Origin: Clostridium frigidicarnis
GTDB lineage: Bacteria; Bacillota; Clostridia; Clostridiales; Clostridiaceae
Direction of reading: 5' to 3'
NCBI RefSeq assembly: GCF_900111985.1
Contig: NZ_FOKI01000032.1
Location: 1-35,794, forward strand
Length of the DNA stretch: 35,794 nt
The notes below the pieces were generated by a model. It was not told where the DNA came from, made no database searches, and saw nothing but the letters and a program-made list of their open reading frames with translations. The translations under genes were made by a program, and so were the position numbers. How positions within the stretch are numbered: the first letter of the stretch is position 1; each line of letters begins with the position of its first letter. Positions 1 through 8,318 of the stretch are shown piece by piece.

Positions 1-300
1 ATCCATTTGTGCTGCTCCTGTTATCATGTTCTTTACATAGTCAGCATGTCCTGGACAGTCAACGTGTGCATAGTGTCTATTTTCTGTCTCATACTCAACG
101 TGAGCTGTGTTTATTGTGATTCCTCTTTCTTTTTCTTCTGGAGCCTTATCTATTTCATCGTATTTGAAAGCTTCAGCGAATCCTCTGTTTGCTAATACTG
201 ATGTTATAGCTGCTGTTAGTGTTGTCTTACCGTGGTCTACGTGACCTATTGTTCCAATGTTAACGTGAGGTTTTGTTCTCTCGAATTTTGCCTTTGCCAT
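1..300 (-). CDS. tuf: Elongation factor Tu (N-terminal part, cut by window edge)
   Basis: EF-Tu is the GTPase that delivers aminoacyl-tRNA to the ribosome. The 100 codons present begin [20 protein letters not shown] and contain the P-loop GHVDHGKTT, the switch I segment with the RGITI motif, and the DCPGH G3 motif. All of these are canonical, so this looks like a functional gene truncated only by the window boundary. The start at 300 is supported by AAGGAGG about 8 bases upstream (near 309-315). A tRNA-Thr gene lies directly upstream on the same strand and sigH lies beyond it. The sigH-tuf order is the usual one in Clostridium, where rpmG, secE and nusG normally follow. Confidence 0.97.
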   Translation of the reverse strand, partial: MAKAKFERTKPHVNIGTIGHVDHGKTTLTAAITSVLANRGFAEAFKYDEIDKAPEEKERGITINTAHVEYETENRHYAHVDCPGHADYVKNMITGAAQMD

Positions 301-366
301 TATAAATTCCTCCTTATATTTAACGTTGCAGTAAACACTGCCTGGTGTTTTGTATTTTCCATTTCT

Positions 367-442
367 TGGAGCCCACGACCGGGTTTGAACCGGCGACCTC
401 CACCTTACCAAGGTGACGCTCTACCTACTGAGCTACATGAGC
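367..442 (-). tRNA. tRNA-Thr (anticodon GGT)
   Basis: This folds as a full cloverleaf on the minus strand. The 7-bp acceptor stem is GCTCATG with CGTGGGC (two G-T pairs), the D arm is GCTCAGTAGGTAGAGC, and the anticodon stem TCACC/GGTGG closes loop TTGGTAA, giving anticodon GGT. The T arm is GCCGGTTCAAACCCGGT, and the CCA end is encoded. It lies 66 bases upstream of tuf with no terminator visible between them, so the two may be co-transcribed. A tRNA-Thr just upstream of a tuf gene is also known from the E. coli thrT-tufB unit. Confidence 0.96.
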
Positions 443-451
443 AACTATTAA

Positions 452-483
452 AATATAGCGAGCAATTCATTACTCGCTATATT
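452..483 (-). terminator. Terminator-like hairpin between sigH and tRNA-Thr
   Basis: An 11-bp stem AATATAGCGAG/CTCGCTATATT encloses a 10-base loop. On the minus strand it is followed by TTTTAATAG, a short T-rich tail. It would end transcripts coming from sigH. A promoter-like sequence lies between sigH and this hairpin, so it could instead sit in the leader of the tRNA-Thr/tuf transcript; the sequence alone does not decide. Confidence 0.55.
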
Positions 484-508
484 ACATACCTTTTAATAAT
501 ACACATTA

Positions 509-537
509 AGTGTAATTTCTTTTTTAAATTTTGTCAA
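509..537 (-). promoter_or_regulatory. Candidate sigma-A promoter for tRNA-Thr/tuf
   Basis: A perfect -35 TTGACA (532-537) is followed after 17 bases by TACACT (509-514), which matches 4 of 6 positions of the -10 consensus. It starts about 25 bases after the sigH stop codon and points toward tRNA-Thr. The weak point is that the hairpin at 452-483 would fall in the leader. Confidence 0.45.
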
Positions 538-563
538 TACTTTTTAATAATTTTTACTATGGT

Positions 564-1199
564 TTATGTTCTGTTATTTAAACACTTTTCAAGCTTTCTT
601 TTCACTCTTTGTAATGCATTATCTATAGATTTTGCATGTCTATCTAAATCACAAGCTATTTCTTGATAAGATTTACCATCAAGGTATGACATGAGAACTT
701 CCATTTCTAATCCTGACAGTACCTGACTTATCTCTTTTTCTATATTATCCATTTCTTCTTTTCCAATAACCATTTCCTCAGGATCTGCCACCTTTATACC
801 AGCTAAAACATCTAATAATGTTCTATCAGATTCATCTTCGTATATAGGCTTATTGAGAGATACATATGTATTTAGAGGAATATGTTTTTGGCGAGTAGCA
901 GTTTTTATAGCTGTTATTATCTGCCTTGTTACACACAATTCTGCAAATGCTTTAAAGGATGACAATTTGTCTGGTTTAAAATCTCTTATAGCTTTATAAA
1001 GCCCAATCATACCCTCTTGGTATATGTCCTCCTTATCAGCTCCTATAAGAAAATAAGATTTAGCCTTTGCTTTAACAAAATTTTCATACTTGTTTATTAG
1101 GTATTCTTGTGCTCTTATGTTTCCACTCTTTGCCTCAACAACAACTTCTTCGTCTAGTTTACCCTCAAATACGTTTAAATTGCTCCCCCTGTTTTCCAT
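564..1199 (-). CDS. sigH: RNA polymerase sigma-H factor (Spo0H)
   Basis: Alternative sigma factor of the sigma-70 family that drives transition-phase and early sporulation genes. The 211-residue protein has region 2 around residues 40-110 (EDIYQEGMIGLYKAIRDFKP, RQIITAIK) and a region 4 helix-turn-helix near the C terminus (GKSYQEIACDLDRHAKSIDNAL). Length and motifs fit SigH. The ATG at 1199 has GGAGGGG five bases upstream. Neighbours agree: SigH follows rlmB and the NYN nuclease gene in Bacillus and Clostridium. A good promoter lies in the 71-base gap upstream, so sigH can be expressed separately from the rest of the cluster. Confidence 0.95.
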   Translation of the reverse strand: MENRGSNLNVFEGKLDEEVVVEAKSGNIRAQEYLINKYENFVKAKAKSYFLIGADKEDIYQEGMIGLYKAIRDFKPDKLSSFKAFAELCVTRQIITAIKTATRQKHIPLNTYVSLNKPIYEDESDRTLLDVLAGIKVADPEEMVIGKEEMDNIEKEISQVLSGLEMEVLMSYLDGKSYQEIACDLDRHAKSIDNALQRVKRKLEKCLNNRT

Positions 1200-1234
1200 T
1201 GCATCCCCTCCAATTTAATACGTCATACTACTTC

Positions 1235-1264
1235 ATTATAGACTAGCATAAATTTATAGGTCAA
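1235..1264 (-). promoter_or_regulatory. Sigma-A type promoter for sigH
   Basis: TTGACC (1259-1264), an 18-base spacer and TATAAT (1235-1240) lie about 35 bases before the sigH start. The site is in the gap between the rae1/yacP stop and sigH, so it should give sigH its own transcript. Confidence 0.7.
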
Positions 1265-1270
1265 GCTAAA

Positions 1271-1780
1271 TCAATGGCTTCTACGTATCTTCTCAAGTTT
1301 TTCCAAAATATTATCATTAATGTTGTCTTCCAACAAATTTTTATTTTTAACTTCATAAACTTCTGTTTTTTTACTTATTTTTCCTTCAATCTCTTTCATT
1401 TCATAATAAAATTCTATGGATGACATTCTTATTGCCCCTCTTTGAAATGTAACCTGTTGCTCTAATGAATCAGATGTAACTACTATTACTTCTGTTTTTC
1501 TTCCAATGTTATTTACATATCTTTCAATAAATGAATCAGCCGTTTCACCATCTTTAGTAAAGACAACTGTAACTTCTCCGCTTTTCTCTTTTTTCTCTAT
1601 ACTTCCTTCAACTTTATGTGCATCAAATACTAGAAAAATTTTACACCCTATATAACTAGAATAGTTTTGTAACCTTTCTATTAATTTTACTCTAGCGGAT
1701 TCATAACTGTAATCTTTTATTTTATTAAGATCTGGCCAATGATTTATTACATTATATCCATCAACAAATATAACTTTCAA
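1271..1780 (-). CDS. rae1: NYN-domain ribonuclease, Rae1/YacP family
   Basis: In B. subtilis Rae1 (YacP) is a ribosome-associated endonuclease that cuts certain translated mRNAs. The 169-residue protein starts MKVIFVDGYNVINHWPDL, the standard YacP N terminus with the first catalytic Asp (D7) and the DGYN motif. Further PIN/NYN acidic positions include FDAHKVEG near residue 53, DGETAD near residue 77 and VVTSD near residue 100. The start is TTG at 1780, preceded by AGGGTG; no better start gives the conserved N terminus. It is packed 8 bases after rlmB and lies before sigH, as in Bacillus. Confidence 0.9.
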   Translation of the reverse strand: MKVIFVDGYNVINHWPDLNKIKDYSYESARVKLIERLQNYSSYIGCKIFLVFDAHKVEGSIEKKEKSGEVTVVFTKDGETADSFIERYVNNIGRKTEVIVVTSDSLEQQVTFQRGAIRMSSIEFYYEMKEIEGKISKKTEVYEVKNKNLLEDNINDNILEKLEKIRRSH

Positions 1781-1788
1781 AATTCACC

Positions 1789-2586
1789 CTATAATCTTGA
1801 CTTCAATACTTCATACATCATGATACCACCTGCAACAGAGGCATTTAAAGAATTTATTTGTCCTACCATAGGTATCTTTACTAACACATCACATTTATCC
1901 TTAGTTAGTTTTGACATTCCCTTACCTTCATTACCTATAATTAAGGCAACACCTCCACTGAAGTTTACTTCATAACTAAAGCTTTTTCCAGCTATATCAG
2001 CTCCATAAATCCATATTCCCTTTTCTTTCAAGTCTTCTATAACAGAGTTTATGTTTGTTACTTTTGCTATTCTCATATGTTCTACTGCACCTACAGATGT
2101 TTTATATACCGTGGCAGTAACTCCAACATTTCTTCTTTTAGGAATTATAATACCATGAACACCACATAACTCTGCTGTTCTAATTATTGACCCCAAGTTA
2201 TGTGGATCTTCAATTTCATCTAAGATAACTATGAACGGTTTTTCATTTTTCTTTTCAGCATATTTAACAATATCTTCAACCTCATAATATTTATACGGTG
2301 TTATTATTGCAACAACCCCTTGATGAACTCCATCATTAGTCATAATATCCAATTTTTTCTTATCTACTTCTTTTACAACTAATTTTTTTTCTTTAGCCAT
2401 TGCTAAAATTTTATTTATGGATCCCTCTTTATTTCCCTTTGCAATTAATATTTGATCTATTGTAGTGCTTGATTTTAATGCTTCTATAACTGCATTTCTT
2501 CCTTGAACTACATCTTCTCTTTCTGTTTCAAATTCTTTTTCATTTTTATGTGTTGTTCTATTCTTTTCAACTTTTCCTTTTGACAT
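1789..2586 (-). CDS. rlmB: 23S rRNA 2'-O-methyltransferase RlmB (TrmH/SpoU family)
   Basis: SPOUT-class methyltransferase, expected to methylate the ribose of a conserved guanosine in 23S rRNA. The 265 residues comprise a charged, Lys/Glu-rich N-terminal extension (about 25 residues), a substrate-binding domain beginning VVQGRNAVIEAL, and the C-terminal knot with motifs LDEIEDPHNLGSIIRTAE, LIIGNEGKGMS and INSLNASVAGGI. All three SpoU motifs are intact. AAGGAG precedes the ATG. It lies in the tight mrnC-thyX-rlmB-rae1 run; in Bacillus the same order occurs without thyX. Confidence 0.93.
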   Translation of the reverse strand: MSKGKVEKNRTTHKNEKEFETEREDVVQGRNAVIEALKSSTTIDQILIAKGNKEGSINKILAMAKEKKLVVKEVDKKKLDIMTNDGVHQGVVAIITPYKYYEVEDIVKYAEKKNEKPFIVILDEIEDPHNLGSIIRTAELCGVHGIIIPKRRNVGVTATVYKTSVGAVEHMRIAKVTNINSVIEDLKEKGIWIYGADIAGKSFSYEVNFSGGVALIIGNEGKGMSKLTKDKCDVLVKIPMVGQINSLNASVAGGIMMYEVLKSRL

Positions 2587-2597
2587 ATTAATTCTCC

Positions 2598-3338
2598 TTA
2601 TAAATTCATATATTTCTTTCTTACTTCAAGCATTTTACCACAAGTCATAGACCCTTCTGGACATTTAGAATTAACGCAGCTTGGTCCAGCATATTTAAAT
2701 AATGTAGGTGCAACCTTTTTAACTTCAACTAACATCTTTTCTGCTAAAACTCTTATTTCCCATTGAGCTCTATCGCAACATCTATGTCTAAAGAAGTTCA
2801 TTAATGTTCTTGCATTCATCGTAAATACAACTTTTGTTTCACATGCATTAGGAAATACATATCGAGCATCCTCTATAGCTTTTTTCTCAGCAACTCTTTC
2901 ATCAATACCATTTTCAATATTCTTACCCTTAAGTTTTTCCACTAGTATATCATATGACTTTTGGCATTGCTCCATTGAATCTATAAAAACTTTCTTTGCT
3001 TCTTTATCATTCTCTATTGATGGAGGCATCACATATTCAAACTGATTTAATCTAACATACCTTTGACTTTGTTGCGAATATGATGCAATTCTATGCCTAA
3101 CTAATTGGTGAGTTAAACTTCTTGAAACTCCTTCAATGGCAAACGTAAATGATACATGTTCAATAGGAGATTCATGTCCATAAGACATAAGCATATTAAG
3201 AAATTTTTCTGTGCTTTCAGACGTTAATTTTTCATTTATATCTTCTATACCAACTGCGCTATAACATAGTTTTGCTGCTGATGCGATTAATTTTTCTGGT
3301 TCTGGTGTGTATTGTAAAAGTTTAACTTTTTGTTCCAT
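2598..3338 (-). CDS. thyX: FAD-dependent thymidylate synthase ThyX
   Basis: Makes dTMP from dUMP using methylene-tetrahydrofolate and a reduced flavin. The signature [14 protein letters not shown] (RHRx5-6Sx2-3R-type) is near residue 81, and a second conserved [12 protein letters not shown] segment lies near residue 186. The length of 246 residues is normal. The start at 3338 has GGGAGG 8 bases upstream, and the gene begins four bases after mrnC ends, so the two are translationally close. ThyX inside the cysS-sigH block is a clostridial feature; Bacillus lacks it here. No thyA is visible in the window. Confidence 0.96.
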   Translation of the reverse strand: MEQKVKLLQYTPEPEKLIASAAKLCYSAVGIEDINEKLTSESTEKFLNMLMSYGHESPIEHVSFTFAIEGVSRSLTHQLVRHRIASYSQQSQRYVRLNQFEYVMPPSIENDKEAKKVFIDSMEQCQKSYDILVEKLKGKNIENGIDERVAEKKAIEDARYVFPNACETKVVFTMNARTLMNFFRHRCCDRAQWEIRVLAEKMLVEVKKVAPTLFKYAGPSCVNSKCPEGSMTCGKMLEVRKKYMNL

Positions 3339-3342
3339 ATAT

Positions 3343-3759
3343 TTATTCCTCCCTTATAGAAATAGATTTTTCTAACAATTCTACAAGTCTCTCTCTTTGA
3401 TTTGTTATGTATAAATATCCCATCAAGCATTCAAATCCCGTCGCAACTCTATAGTCCCTCACGTCTGCATTTTTAGGAACACTATGACATTTAGCATTTC
3501 TTCCTCTTTTGTAAACAGCTACTTCTTCTTCATTAAGCAATTCTTCTAAAGTTAGCATTATATCACTCTGAGCCTTAGCTTTAACAAAATTTATTGCTTT
3601 AATATGTAATTTATGAGCTGATAATTTCCCCTTTTTATTCAATATATAACTTCTTACATATAACTCATAAACAGCATCACCAATAAATGCTAAGCTAATT
3701 GGATTAAATTGATTAGCTTCTTGTTTAGAGCATATTTTAAAATTCAAAATATCTATCAT
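3343..3759 (-). CDS. mrnC: Mini-ribonuclease III (MrnC)
   Basis: RNase III-type catalytic domain without a dsRNA-binding domain; in B. subtilis it matures the ends of 23S rRNA precursor. The 138 residues contain the RNase III core [20 protein letters not shown] near residues 22-41 and the second acidic helix [12 protein letters not shown] near residue 106. Size and composition are typical. AAAGGAG lies about 9 bases before the ATG. It stands downstream of cysS, as in Bacillus, but is separated from it here by a terminator and an inserted repeat element. Confidence 0.93.
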   Translation of the reverse strand: MIDILNFKICSKQEANQFNPISLAFIGDAVYELYVRSYILNKKGKLSAHKLHIKAINFVKAKAQSDIMLTLEELLNEEEVAVYKRGRNAKCHSVPKNADVRDYRVATGFECLMGYLYITNQRERLVELLEKSISIREE

Positions 3760-3791
3760 AAGTTGAACTCCTTTATCTTAATTTAGTTTTT

Positions 3792-3950
3792 AGGCACATG
3801 AAAGGAAATAATAGACCAAAGATACGTCGTATATTTTGTGTCAAACAAGGAAGTAAATTCAGTTAATAGTTATGCTATTAGCTGAATTTGCTGACGCAGT
3901 ATGACAGAAAATAGACAAGCATACTGGTCTATTATTTTTTGAATGTGCCT
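3792..3950 (+). repeat. AGGCACAT structured repeat element, copy 1
   Basis: The element is bounded by AGGCACAT and its inverse ATGTGCCT, 159 bp. Three nested stems can be drawn: an outer stem (8 bp, a small internal loop, then 11 bp AATAATAGACC/GGTCTATTATT); a middle stem TATTTTGTGTCA with TGACAGAAAATA; and an apical 15-bp hairpin starting AAATTCAG and ending CTGAATTT with loop TTATG. Conserved single strands are ACAAGGAAG before the hairpin and GCTGACGCAGTATG after it. The second copy at 23427-23587 keeps the stems with different sequence. Its nature (RNA gene, MITE-like element or both) is inferred; I cannot match it to a named family. Confidence 0.8.
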
Positions 3951-3981
3951 TTTATTATATCATTTTAAAAGATATAATAAA

Positions 3982-4006
3982 AAAAGAGAGTTTAACCCTC
4001 TCTTTT
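3982..4006 (-). terminator. Intrinsic terminator of cysS
   Basis: AAAAGAGAG/CTCTCTTTT stem with a 7-base loop, followed on the minus strand by a long run of T. It lies 61 bases after the cysS stop codon. Confidence 0.8.
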
Positions 4007-4066
4007 ATTTTATAATTATAATCTTATCTTTACAATATATATTACTCATAATATCTTAACCATATC

Positions 4067-5470
4067 TTAATCAATCTTTTTCCATCTCACCCCTTGAGGT
4101 GTATCTTCTAGAACTATATTTTTAGACTTCAATTCATCCCTTATTTTATCGGACAAAGCCCAGTCTCTGTTTTTTCTAGCTTGTTGTCTTTGTTCTATTA
4201 ATTTTTCTATCTCATCTTCTAAATTATCTTCTTTAACTTTTTGTAATATACTAAGAGGTCTTCCAAACTCTCTTATAAGACCTAGTGCAAACTTAACGAC
4301 TTCTTTAGATGATTCCCCATTTATATTAGAGTTTGTATCTCTAACTAAATCAAAAATTACAGATATTGCATCTGCTGTATTGAAATCATCATCCATTTTT
4401 TCTATATATTTTTCTCTATATGATGCTAATTGCTCTATATATTCCTTTTCACCTTCTGTACATTGCTCTATCCTAACTTCTTTTTCTAAACTCTCTAGGT
4501 TATATATAGCATTATATAATCTTTCCATAGAGGCTTTAGCTGAATCTAAAAGTTCCTCGCTGAAGTTTAATTGTGTTCTGTAGTGACCGGATAATAATAA
4601 AAATCTTATAATCTCAGCATCATACTTTTCTAAAACCTCTCTTGCTGTAAAGAAGTTATTTAAAGACTTAGACATCTTTTGATTATTTACATTAACAAAT
4701 GCACCATGTATCCAATAGTTTGCAAATTGTTTACCATTTCTTGCTTCACTTTGAGCTATTTCGTTTTCATGATGTGGAAACACTAAATCTGATCCGCCTG
4801 CATGTATATCTATTGTTTCTCCTAATAGATCATGAGCCATACATGAACACTCTATATGCCATCCTGGTCTTCCCATTCCCCATGGACTTTCCCATGCTGG
4901 TTCACCTGGTTTTTGTGCTTTCCAAACAGCAAAATCCATTGGATCATTTTTTCTTTCATCAATATTTATTCTAGCACCTGCTTGAAGATCATCTAAATTT
5001 TGTCCTGATAACTTTCCGTACTCTTCAAATTTTTTAGTACTAAAGTAAACATCCCCGTTGACTTCATATGCAAATCCCTTATTTATTAATTCTTCAACAA
5101 ATTCTATTATTGGTTTTATAAATTCCGTTGCTCTTGGATTAACTGTCGCCCTTTTTATCAGAAGATTATCTGCATCTTCATAATATTCACTAATATATCT
5201 ATCGCCTAATTCTTTAACAGTTATACCTTCGTCATTGGCTTTATTTATCATTTTATCATCTATATCTGTAAAGTTTTGAATGAATTTAACCTCATAACCT
5301 CTATACTCAAAATATTTTCTTATAGTATCAAAAACTATGAATGTCCTTGCATTTCCTATATGGAAAAAGTTATATACAGTAGGTCCGCACACGTACATTT
5401 TAACTTCCCCATGAACTAATGGTTTAAATTCTTCTTTTTTCTTTGTTAAAGTATTATATATTTTTATCAT
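4067..5470 (-). CDS. cysS: Cysteinyl-tRNA synthetase
   Basis: Class I synthetase charging tRNA-Cys in the cytoplasm. The 467 residues carry the Cys-rich start of the active site ([19 protein letters not shown], with the HIGN signature), the zinc-site segment [14 protein letters not shown], the [10 protein letters not shown] motif, and the KMSKS loop ([13 protein letters not shown]). The C-terminal helical anticodon-binding region ends in a conserved WK-rich tail. It looks fully functional. The ATG at 5470 has AGGGAG upstream. No T-box element is visible in the 234 bases upstream. Confidence 0.97.
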   Translation of the reverse strand: MIKIYNTLTKKKEEFKPLVHGEVKMYVCGPTVYNFFHIGNARTFIVFDTIRKYFEYRGYEVKFIQNFTDIDDKMINKANDEGITVKELGDRYISEYYEDADNLLIKRATVNPRATEFIKPIIEFVEELINKGFAYEVNGDVYFSTKKFEEYGKLSGQNLDDLQAGARINIDERKNDPMDFAVWKAQKPGEPAWESPWGMGRPGWHIECSCMAHDLLGETIDIHAGGSDLVFPHHENEIAQSEARNGKQFANYWIHGAFVNVNNQKMSKSLNNFFTAREVLEKYDAEIIRFLLLSGHYRTQLNFSEELLDSAKASMERLYNAIYNLESLEKEVRIEQCTEGEKEYIEQLASYREKYIEKMDDDFNTADAISVIFDLVRDTNSNINGESSKEVVKFALGLIREFGRPLSILQKVKEDNLEDEIEKLIEQRQQARKNRDWALSDKIRDELKSKNIVLEDTPQGVRWKKID

Positions 5471-5523
5471 CTTACTACTCCCTGTTATTTAAAACTTTAT
5501 AAATTTCATTTTAAATTCGATAA

Positions 5524-5548
5524 TTTTTTGAATGTGTCTTATCTTAAA
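5524..5548 (+). repeat. End fragment of the AGGCACAT element
   Basis: The 25 bases here match 21607-21631 at 23 positions. They contain TTTTTTGAATGTG and then CT-ATCTTAAA, so the right end of the AGGCACAT element (TTTTTTGAATGTGCCT in the full copies) plus 9 shared flanking bases. No left end or internal stem is present, so this is a remnant. Confidence 0.55.
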
Positions 5549-5704
5549 CAATACCAATATTATATCATGGTAAAATAACCGTGTCGATTAATCATTATAT
5601 TGATAATTATTGTTTTTTTGTTTATACATTTTTTAAAATTTATATTAAAACTTTAACTAACTTGATTTTCATGCCAACATTCTATGATTATTGACCATAA
5701 CTTA

Positions 5705-7255
5705 TTAATTATTAAAATTTTTACATATTGTTTCTATAGCATCATCAATAGTTACAACAGAAAAATCATCATCTGTTCTCTTCTTTAATTCAACTAATCC
5801 TTCTGATATTTTTTTGCCTACTGTTATTCTAAATGGGGAACCAATTAAATCACAATCTTTAAATTTAGCACCAGCTCTATCTTCTCTATCATCAAATAAA
5901 ACTCTTATACCTTTTTGCAAAAGAGATTTATAAATTTTTTCTCCTTCAGTTATTTGTTGTTGATTTTTACCCACCGCCACAACTACAACAACATGATATG
6001 GTGTTACAGACACTGGCCATTTAATTCCATTTTCATCTCTATTATATTCTGCTGTAATAGCCATATTTCTTGTTACTCCAATTTTATAACTTGCTATATA
6101 TGGATTTGTTGTTTTTCCATCTTCCTCATCATAACTTAATATTTTGCTATCCTTAGATTTCTTCAATGTGGCAAGTGTAAAACAAGGTTTTATACTAATA
6201 TTATTGCCACATTTAGGACATTTATCATAGTCTACTATTTTTCTAAAGTTTCCAACTTCGCCCTTAAAATCTTTTCCATAATTTACATTTTTAATATGGT
6301 GATCTGTTTTGTTAGCACCCACTATAAAATTAGTCATCTTAGTTACTTCTTTATCAACTAAAATTCTGTTTACCTCTATTCCTATAGGTCCAGCAAAACC
6401 TACATCTGCATTAGTAGCATTTTCAACTACATCAACATCTGCCATTTCAATTTTACTCGATTTTAAAAATTTTTTAAGTTTATTTTCATCTAACTCTCTG
6501 TGGCCCCTTATAAGAACTGCTATTACCTCATCTTGTAATTTATATATTAATGTTTTAACTATGTTTTCAGAAGATATTTTAAAGAAATTTGCTAAGTCAT
6601 CTATACTCTTTATATTTGGTGTATAAATTATATTAGTATCCTTTTCTTTTTCATCTGAGTCATCTATTAATGAATCTGCTGAGTCCATAGAAGCTTTATA
6701 ATTACAGCACGTGCACTCAACCACAAGTTCGTCACCTAATTCGCATTTTGTTATTATTTTTTTCGACTCCTCACCATCATAACAATATCCAAATACCAAT
6801 TCATTAGGTATATTTAATTGATTAAATATAGTATTAAATTCACACTCCATATTTTTATATTCTTTATCTAATTCTTCTAGATCTCTATGTAAACTAAAAC
6901 CTTGTATGTTTTTAAATTTTTTTGATTTCATAAGTCCGTATTTAGGTTTTTCATTTGTACTTTCATCTTTAACAGAATAAAAACCCATAGGAAATTGTTT
7001 ATATGTTTTTATATCTATAGATAAATCTTCTATTTCTGATTCACTTCTTAAGAACCCTTGATTATTAAAGCCATTACTTATTATATCTATTAAATTATCA
7101 TATACATCCATACCTAAAGGTAAAAGGTTGTATTCTCCTTGGTTATGTTTTCTTATTATTCCACCCCTTAGCATAAGTTTATAGCTTTCTGCATCCTTAG
7201 TCGCCTCTGCTGGTGCTTCTCTAAGTGTTCCTAAAAACATGTTTGTTAATTTCAT
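5705..7255 (-). CDS. Prolyl-tRNA synthetase-like protein with degenerate catalytic core
   Basis: Clear homologue of bacterial ProRS, but about 55 residues shorter (516 versus roughly 570) and altered in the synthetase core. The N terminus MKLTNMFLGTLREAPAEA and LMLRGGIIRK are normal. The segment after NNQGF then jumps to a KTYKQFP block, so the end of motif 1 and the proline-binding GPTHEE loop are missing. Motif 2 reads STNEKPKYG where ProRS has FRDE-RPRFG, and the GGSASHEF motif is gone. The editing domain (about 205-335, with NIVKTLIYKL and the GHRELDENK strand) and the C-terminal anticodon-binding domain (HVVVVVAVGK to the end, with DDREDRAGAKFKD) are well kept. Motif 3 keeps only its Arg (KIGVTR). 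The ATG at 7255 has GGAGGG upstream and gives the family N terminus. Aminoacylation is unlikely; a trans-editing or regulatory role is inference. There is no frameshift. Confidence 0.85.
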   Translation of the reverse strand: MKLTNMFLGTLREAPAEATKDAESYKLMLRGGIIRKHNQGEYNLLPLGMDVYDNLIDIISNGFNNQGFLRSESEIEDLSIDIKTYKQFPMGFYSVKDESTNEKPKYGLMKSKKFKNIQGFSLHRDLEELDKEYKNMECEFNTIFNQLNIPNELVFGYCYDGEESKKIITKCELGDELVVECTCCNYKASMDSADSLIDDSDEKEKDTNIIYTPNIKSIDDLANFFKISSENIVKTLIYKLQDEVIAVLIRGHRELDENKLKKFLKSSKIEMADVDVVENATNADVGFAGPIGIEVNRILVDKEVTKMTNFIVGANKTDHHIKNVNYGKDFKGEVGNFRKIVDYDKCPKCGNNISIKPCFTLATLKKSKDSKILSYDEEDGKTTNPYIASYKIGVTRNMAITAEYNRDENGIKWPVSVTPYHVVVVVAVGKNQQQITEGEKIYKSLLQKGIRVLFDDREDRAGAKFKDCDLIGSPFRITVGKKISEGLVELKKRTDDDFSVVTIDDAIETICKNFNN

Positions 7256-7459
7256 AATACCCTCCAAAAATATATTTAGTAGTAACACTACCCCATTTAT
7301 AATAAAATTTAAACTTTTATGTTTATATTATAACATTATTCAGAAAAATCAACCATTTAATCGTTTTAGATTCTTCATAGTCATATGAAGCAATTTATAG
7401 AGCGACTCTTCATTCAGTTGATGAAAAGTGGCTACACTATTTTTAAGAAGATTTCATCA

Positions 7460-7492
7460 TTAATTTGTCACTTGCAACTTGTCACAAATTAA
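7460..7492. repeat. Small palindromic repeat (TTAATTTGT/ACAAATTAA)
   Basis: A 9-bp inverted repeat closes an interior with the tandem-like CACTTGCAACTTGTCAC. The same CACTTG/CTTGCCACTTGTAA wording recurs near 23946-23960, so this belongs to the repeat family seen in the 23.7-24.0 kb gap. Confidence 0.5.
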
Positions 7493-7566
7493 AGATATGT
7501 TTAATCCTAGGTTTTATCAACACTTTGGTATTAAATTTTTTTATACTTTCCTGTATATTAAAAATA

Positions 7567-7600
7567 GAGTGTTATAAAAATATATATTTTTATAACACTC
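7567..7600 (-). terminator. Intrinsic terminator of ispD
   Basis: A perfect 34-base palindrome whose arms begin GAGTGTTATAAAAA. On the minus strand it is followed by TATTTTTAA. It lies 28 bases after the ispD stop codon. Confidence 0.85.
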
Positions 7601-7627
7601 TCTCTATAGGTTTATATTCATCACATC

Positions 7628-8308
7628 TTATTTAACTAAATAGTTTGCTAAAATTAAATCTTCTGGCGTTGTAATTTTTATATTGGTGTAATCACCTTCA
7701 TATAAATATACTGTTTTTCCCAATAGCTCTACTGCCATTGTATCATCTGTTACTTGTATATCATTATCTTGTATATAATCATGGGCTTTCATTATTAATT
7801 CATACTTAAAACATTGAGGTGTTTGAACTGCAACTAATTCACTTCTTTTTAAAGTATTTATTGATAACCCATTTTTATCTTTAACTTTTATTGTATCCTT
7901 AGGCATAACTCCACATGCACTAGCACCATATTTTTTTGCAAATTCTATACCTTTTTTTATTATATTTCTGCTTACAAATGGTCTCGCACCGTCATGTATC
8001 AAGACTATCTCACAATTTTCACATGCTTTTAATCCATTGTATACTGAGTTTTGTCTTTCTTTTCCTCCATATACTACTTTGTTAAGCTTCTTAAACTTAT
8101 AAATATCCTTGATATTATTGTTAAAATAATTAATATCATTTTCACCAATAACTACAATTATTTCATCTATTTCGTTACAATCTTCAAAGGCCTTTATTGT
8201 ATAGTACAGAATGGGGTTTTGATCTATTTCTAAAAATTGTTTTGATATTTCTTCTCCCATTCTAGTTCCTTTTCCACCTGCTACAATAACAACAGAATTC
8301 TTAATCAT
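7628..8308 (-). CDS. ispD: 2-C-methyl-D-erythritol 4-phosphate cytidylyltransferase
   Basis: Third step of the MEP isoprenoid pathway: joins CTP and methylerythritol 4-phosphate. The 226 residues begin with the nucleotide-binding signature VIVAGGKGTRMGEEISKQF, followed by the substrate motifs VLIHDGARPF near residue 101 and AVQTPQCFKYELI near residue 160, then TDDTMAVE, all as in IspD. AGGCG is a weak ribosome binding site before the ATG, and the gene starts 10 bases after yacL ends, suggesting coupling. Bacillus has ispF next; here no ispF follows and a terminator ends the unit. Confidence 0.94.
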   Translation of the reverse strand: MIKNSVVIVAGGKGTRMGEEISKQFLEIDQNPILYYTIKAFEDCNEIDEIIVVIGENDINYFNNNIKDIYKFKKLNKVVYGGKERQNSVYNGLKACENCEIVLIHDGARPFVSRNIIKKGIEFAKKYGASACGVMPKDTIKVKDKNGLSINTLKRSELVAVQTPQCFKYELIMKAHDYIQDNDIQVTDDTMAVELLGKTVYLYEGDYTNIKITTPEDLILANYLVK

Positions 8309-8318
8309 TGATTTACGC

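Larger units (their letters stand above)
3760..4066. other. Gene-free gap mrnC/cysS
   Basis: This 307-base gap holds a full AGGCACAT element (3792-3950), the cysS terminator (3982-4006) and AT-rich filler. No coding region is credible here. The short leader between the element and mrnC must contain any promoter for the mrnC-thyX-rlmB-rae1 run, but none is clear. Confidence 0.7.
7256..7627. other. Gene-free gap between the ProRS-like gene and ispD
   Basis: This 372-base gap holds the ispD terminator (7567-7600) and a palindromic repeat remnant (7460-7492). A TATAAT on the minus strand near 7330 is a possible -10 for the ProRS-like gene, but its -35 spacing is poor. Nothing else is recognisable. 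Confidence 0.6.

Noticed and set aside
1739-1975. Plus-strand reading frame over the rlmB/rae1 junction
   Set aside because: Antisense shadow of two conserved genes.
5471-5704. T-box leader for cysS or the ProRS-like gene
   Set aside because: No AGGGTGGNACCGCG-type sequence on either strand in the gaps before these genes.
5705-7255. ProRS-like gene as a frameshifted or truncated pseudogene
   Set aside because: The frame is open from a good start to the stop, and domain order is kept; the loss is one internal block with altered motifs, not random decay.
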